Below, piece after piece: positions 61,188 to 64,000 of a DNA stretch of 64,000 nt (position 1 is the first letter of the stretch; each line of letters opens with the position of its first letter). The stretch spans positions 58,619 through 122,618 of the forward strand of contig NZ_POTX01000001.1 of NCBI RefSeq assembly GCF_003236305.1, given 5' to 3'. This DNA comes from Micromonospora endophytica. GTDB taxonomy: Bacteria; Actinomycetota; Actinomycetes; Mycobacteriales; Micromonosporaceae. The notes beneath the pieces are model-generated. The model worked only from the letters and a program-made list of their open reading frames with translations, searched no databases and was not told the origin of the DNA. The position numbers and the translations under genes are program-made.

Positions 61188-61528
61188 GACGTGCCGGCGC
61201 TGACCTGGTGTCGCAGCCGGAACCGGTTGATCCGGGTGTCGGACAGACCTGCCAGTCCGCTGAGCGTCTGCTGGATGTCGGCCATGACCGTCGCGTTGTC
61301 CGGCGACGCTTCGAACGCCCGGAAGGCGGACTCGTTGTTCCACCGCACGATGCTGAGGACGTGGGCGCCGTCGATGCTGGCGAGGAACTGCGTGGACTGA
61401 TAGCCCGCGCGGTGGCTCAGCCAACGCTCGTGGAGGTCGATCAGCGCGTCGATGAGGGCTTGCTGTGTGTGCTGCCCGTCAACTGTGTGATCGAGGACTG
61501 TGCAGAAACCGGTGTGGCTCAACTCCAC
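61184..61528 (-). CDS. Antibiotic-biosynthesis-monooxygenase (ABM)-like protein
   Basis: I place the start at GTG 61528 (114 residues) because a good promoter (-35 at 61593-61598, -10 at 61570-61575) begins transcription downstream of the earlier GTG 61591. The ferredoxin-like ABM fold is suggested by FCTVLDHTVDG, LHERWLSHRAGYQSTQFLASIDG and VLSIVRWNNESAFRAFEAS. Cofactor-free ABM enzymes such as ActVA-6 oxidise naphthacenones or dihydroquinones to quinones. It leads the ABM-FrnE-LLM operon, under likely MarR control. Confidence 0.75.
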   Translation of the reverse strand: MELSHTGFCTVLDHTVDGQHTQQALIDALIDLHERWLSHRAGYQSTQFLASIDGAHVLSIVRWNNESAFRAFEASPDNATVMADIQQTLSGLAGLSDTRINRFRLRHQVSAGTS

Positions 61529-61542
61529 GACTCCACTCAATA

Positions 61543-61556
61543 GTTCACACGTAAAC
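61543..61556. promoter_or_regulatory. MarR-type operator, site 1
   Basis: GTTCACACGTAAAC matches site 2 (61586-61599) at 12 of 14 positions and is a partial palindrome. It lies between the predicted transcription start of the ABM operon and its GTG 61528, 43 bp (about four helical turns) from site 2. Confidence 0.5.
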
Positions 61557-61569
61557 GGTTCTTCCGTGG

Positions 61570-61616
61570 AGGGTAGGGGACGACAGTTCACGCGTCAACC
61601 GTGCCTGCGGTAGGGT
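61570..61616. promoter_or_regulatory. Divergent promoters and MarR-type operator site 2
   Basis: The palindrome GTTCACGCGTCAAC (61586-61599, 12 of 14 symmetric) covers both -35 elements. Leftward: TTGACG (61598-61593), 17-bp spacer, TACCCT (61575-61570). Rightward: TTCACG (61587-61592), 18-bp spacer, TAGGGT (61611-61616). The rightward start would fall at or next to GTG 61623, giving a leaderless marR transcript. One repressor here could block both genes. Confidence 0.6.
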
Positions 61617-61622
61617 CGTGTC

Positions 61623-62102
61623 GTGGCGACGATCCGGGCCAGGGCAAGCGATGATCAGCTGGCCGCTTGGCGAGCGCTGCACCGTGCGGAGTCGCTGCTG
61701 TTCGCGCACATCAACACTCATCTGCGGGCGAAGCTCGGTCTGACCTACTTCGAGCGCGAGGTGCTCGCCGCGCTCGACCAGGCAGGTGGTCGGCTGCGAA
61801 TGGCTCCGCTGGCGGTCGCGTTGATGATCTCCCGCAGCGGCGCGACCCGGCTGGTCACAAAGATGGAAAAGGACGGGTGGGTCGTGCGGACGACTCCGCC
61901 GACGGACCGCCGGGCGACCTGGGCGGAGCTGACCCCCACCGGACGCGAACTGCTGACGGCCGCGCAACCGATAGTGGACGCGGTGGTGTCCACGTTCTTC
62001 GCCGACCATCTCGCTGGACCCGAGCTGCGCGGCACGGCCAGCTCCCTGATCAGACTCGCCGATGCCAACCCCGGCATCGGTGAGTTCGAGTGCGGCCTGT
62101 AA
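61623..62102 (+). CDS. MarR-family transcriptional regulator
   Basis: GTG 61623 starts a 159-residue protein, probably from a leaderless mRNA. The winged helix is read from LTYFEREVLAALDQAGGRLRMAPLAVAL, MISRSGATRLVTKMEKDGWVVRT and the wing PTDRRATWAELTPTGREL. It is divergent from the ABM-FrnE-LLM operon, with paired palindromic sites between. It likely senses a phenolic or quinone ligand, perhaps the cluster product, and derepresses oxidative tailoring genes (inference). Confidence 0.88.
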   Translation: MATIRARASDDQLAAWRALHRAESLLFAHINTHLRAKLGLTYFEREVLAALDQAGGRLRMAPLAVALMISRSGATRLVTKMEKDGWVVRTTPPTDRRATWAELTPTGRELLTAAQPIVDAVVSTFFADHLAGPELRGTASSLIRLADANPGIGEFECGL

Positions 62103-62105
62103 CGG

Positions 62106-62267
62106 TCAGCCGTCCAGGCCCAGGCGGTCGAGTCGGCCACGGGTCACCCGAGCGATCTCCGCGACCCGCTCCGGGGTCGAGCTGCGCCGGGGTGGGGTAA
62201 GGCTGAGCAGGAGAATTCCGCTCCGCGCGGTCGCCAGCATAGCCCGTAGTGAAGAGGTGTCTGGCAT
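62106..62267 (-). pseudogene. 53-codon fragment resembling a methylenetetrahydrofolate-reductase-like N-terminus
   Basis: ATG 62267 to TGA 62106 encodes MPDTSSLRAMLATARSG followed by ILLLSLTPPRRSSTPERVAEI and RLDRLGLDG. From memory, this resembles the start of MTHFR-like proteins of actinomycetes (LSLTPPR, TPPERVAEIA, LDGLVLYDIDDE). It stops just where the VLYDIDDE core would follow. A truncated gene is likelier than a functional small protein. Confidence 0.4.
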
Positions 62268-62284
62268 GACCACGATCGTACGGG

Positions 62285-63796
62285 TCAGGTCGATTCGGTT
62301 TCTCGCTCGCCGAGCAGCGCGGACAGCACACCGGCCGGCTCGTTTCCGAGCAGCGCGCGTACGTGGGCAGTGGTCTCTGCGGCCAGACGCGTCGCCGTCG
62401 CGGCGTCACCCAGCTCCGACCAGTTGAGCGCCGCCATGACGTCCGCGATCCACGGGCCGGGATGAGCGGCGTCGAAGCCGGCCCGCAGCCGGCTCAGCAG
62501 CGCCTCGTCGTCGCGGACCTCCACCTGCCCGAAGGCGCCCGCGTAACTGGTCAGCAGGCAGGCGAGAGCGAAGACCCCGAGGTCGGCCCGCCGCCCGTGG
62601 GACCACGCGTCGAGAACCACCGGCAGGTTCCTCGTCCGCCATTTTGCGAGCGCGTTGAGCCGGATGTCGGCGAGGAGGTGGTGCAGTGCGGGATTGCGGA
62701 ATCGGTCGAGGATGGCGGTGGCGTACTGACGCAGTTCCGTCGCGTCCCCCAGGCCGTCCGGCAGCGACGCCAGCGACGGCAGCACCTCGTCGTGGAGCAG
62801 GTGCCGCAGGTAGGCACCGACCATCGGGTGCTGTACGGCATCGCGCACGGTGTGGCAGTTCACCAGCGGGCCGATGGCCGCCATCGCGGTGTGTGAGCCG
62901 TTCAGGATGCGGACCTTGCGTTCGCGGTAGGGCCGGATGTCGGGCATGAACCGCACCGGCAGACCAGCCCGGTCGAGCGGGAACTCGTCGCGGATCGCCG
63001 GTCCACCGGCGATCGCCCAGTCGGCGTAGTGCTCGCCGCGGACGATCAGCCGGTCGTCGAAGCCGAGCGCTGCGCGGAGTTCGACCGCCTCGTGCTCTGG
63101 CAGCCCCGGCACGATCCGGTCGACGAGGGTGTCGTAGAAGCGGCAGTGCCGGGTGACCCAGTCGATGAACTCCGCGGCGAGCGCCGCCTCGGTGGCATGT
63201 CGCACCACCAGGGAACGCAGCGTCGCACCGTTGTCCTCGATGAGTTCACAGGGCAGGAAGGACAGGCCCCGCCGGGGGTCTCCGGCGAAGTGAACCCAGC
63301 GTTCGTGCAGCAGCGCCGTCATCTTGGCGGGGAACGACGTGGGGGGTGTGGCGTCCAGGTCGTCGGGGACGTAGACGATGCCGGCGTCGGTGGTGTTGGA
63401 GATGACCAGGCTCAGCGACTCTTCGTGCATCAGGTCACGGCAGCGGTCCCAGTGCTGGTACGCGTCGACGACCGACTGCACCGCCGTCACCAGAGCCGTC
63501 TCGGTGAACGGACGGCCGTCCCGGACACCATCGAGCAGGACGTGAAACATCCCGGCCTGCTCCACGAGTCGTCCGGTCACCCGCTCGGGCCGCGGCGTGG
63601 CCTTCATGACCACGATGCCGTGCCGCAGGACCCCCGCGTCGTTGGCCCGGTGCACCATCCAGTCGGCGAAACCGCGCAGGAAGTTGCCGGCACCGACCTG
63701 CAGGATCCGGATCGGCAGGCTCTCCCGGCCCGGGGCGGCCTCGCCGAGCGGCCGCAGCTGCTCCGCGCGGATCACGCCACCGGGCCCATCTGCCAC
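62285..63796 (-). CDS. Tagaturonate reductase / mannitol dehydrogenase family protein
   Basis: GTG 63796 gives 503 residues. The N-terminal NAD site reads IRILQVGAGNFLRGFADWMV, and later FLPCELIEDNGATLRSLV and the catalytic-region RKVRILNGSHTAMAAIGPL appear. This set fits UxaB-like tagaturonate reductases (hexuronate pathway) slightly better than mannitol 2-dehydrogenase. It probably reduces a ketose or keto-uronate with NADH. No other hexuronate gene is in the window. The ribosome-binding site is weak. Confidence 0.83.
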   Translation of the reverse strand: MADGPGGVIRAEQLRPLGEAAPGRESLPIRILQVGAGNFLRGFADWMVHRANDAGVLRHGIVVMKATPRPERVTGRLVEQAGMFHVLLDGVRDGRPFTETALVTAVQSVVDAYQHWDRCRDLMHEESLSLVISNTTDAGIVYVPDDLDATPPTSFPAKMTALLHERWVHFAGDPRRGLSFLPCELIEDNGATLRSLVVRHATEAALAAEFIDWVTRHCRFYDTLVDRIVPGLPEHEAVELRAALGFDDRLIVRGEHYADWAIAGGPAIRDEFPLDRAGLPVRFMPDIRPYRERKVRILNGSHTAMAAIGPLVNCHTVRDAVQHPMVGAYLRHLLHDEVLPSLASLPDGLGDATELRQYATAILDRFRNPALHHLLADIRLNALAKWRTRNLPVVLDAWSHGRRADLGVFALACLLTSYAGAFGQVEVRDDEALLSRLRAGFDAAHPGPWIADVMAALNWSELGDAATATRLAAETTAHVRALLGNEPAGVLSALLGERETEST

Positions 63797-63968
63797 CGGA
63801 CAACCCTGCCACGGCCCAGGCCCAGGGGTGAAGACGGGCGCACTCAGTCTCCTCGATCGGTCACGTCAAGCACAGGTGACCAAACTCTATATTGATGACA
63901 CGGAAGGCGTCGGCGTCGACCGGACGGGTGCGGTGGTCCGGGGCGACGGAGCGGAGGAGGGAGCGGGC

Positions 63969-64000
63969 GTGACGCGGCGGAGAGCTCTTGTGGTCCGGGG
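63969..64000 (+). CDS. Possible start of a gene running off the right edge
   Basis: GTG 63969 is preceded by a strong GGAGGAGGGAG and encodes VTRRRALVVR before the window ends. An AT-rich patch with TATATT lies about 80 bases upstream and could be a promoter. Nothing can be said about function. Confidence 0.3.
   Translation, partial: MTRRRALVVR

Noticed and set aside
1..64000. CRISPR arrays, transposases, integrases, tRNA or rRNA genes.
   Set aside because: No repeat-spacer pattern, no DDE or tyrosine-recombinase protein and no tRNA-like cloverleaf were seen on reading. A covariance-model scan would be needed to exclude small RNAs.

Overview
The window is about 64 kb of very high-GC DNA with dense gene packing. 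GTG starts, ATGA/GTGA stop-start overlaps and two confirmed rare TTA codons point to an actinomycete. A benzoisochromanequinone-like type II polyketide cluster, STAND regulators and secreted CBM2/S1 and S8 proteases fit the Micromonosporaceae (Micromonospora-like) best. The genus is an inference. No rRNA, tRNA, CRISPR array, transposase or integrase was recognised.

Region 1 (1-1926, minus strand) is the end of a MacB/FtsX-type ABC exporter locus: two LolD-like ATPases and the start of an FtsX-like permease. One ATPase carries a C-terminal AbrB-like tail.

Region 2 (2287-13530, plus strand) is a nine-gene overlapping operon behind a Zur-like box. It encodes an ATP-grasp ligase, a DUF4213/DUF364 protein, a cysteine-synthase-like PLP enzyme, a dipeptide-epimerase-like enolase-superfamily enzyme, an MFS exporter, a methyltransferase, and a peptide/nickel-type importer whose second permease is fused to both ATPases. 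I read it as a candidate small-molecule metallophore (probably zinc) make-export-reimport system. It matches no characterised pathway I can name and is the strongest novelty candidate.

Region 3 (13531-24780) holds a three-gene MoxR-AAA / VWA-DUF2201 system with an unknown partner, a chymotrypsin-fold protease with CBM2, two convergent XRE-NB-ARC (STAND) regulators, an inositol-monophosphatase-like protein lacking metal ligands, and a lipoprotein.

Region 4 (24731-31389) contains a sulfonate/taurine-type ABC importer with a frameshifted TauD-type dioxygenase, a subtilisin-like protease, and a cysteine-desulfurase-like aminotransferase.

Region 5 (31416-37562, minus strand) is an oligopeptide-type ABC importer operon ending in a glutathionyl-hydroquinone-reductase-like gene.

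Region 6 (37616-61616) is a type II polyketide cluster. KS-alpha, chain-length factor, ACP, aromatase/cyclase, an ActIII-type ketoreductase and ActIV/ActVI-1/ActVI-2/ActVI-A/ActVA-5-like tailoring enzymes suggest a pyranonaphthoquinone. Genes for a 2,3-dideoxy-3-dimethylamino sugar and two tandem glycosyltransferases suggest it is glycosylated. A TTA-containing SARP is the likely activator. TCGAG-type 11-bp repeats lie 8 bp upstream of -10 elements at three promoters. FrnE-like, LLM and ABM oxidoreductases and a MarR regulator with paired operators close the cluster. dTDP-glucose synthase and 4,6-dehydratase are not in the window.

Region 7 (62106-64000) has a fragment resembling a methylenetetrahydrofolate-reductase-like protein, a tagaturonate-reductase/mannitol-dehydrogenase family gene, and the first codons of a possible plus-strand gene.
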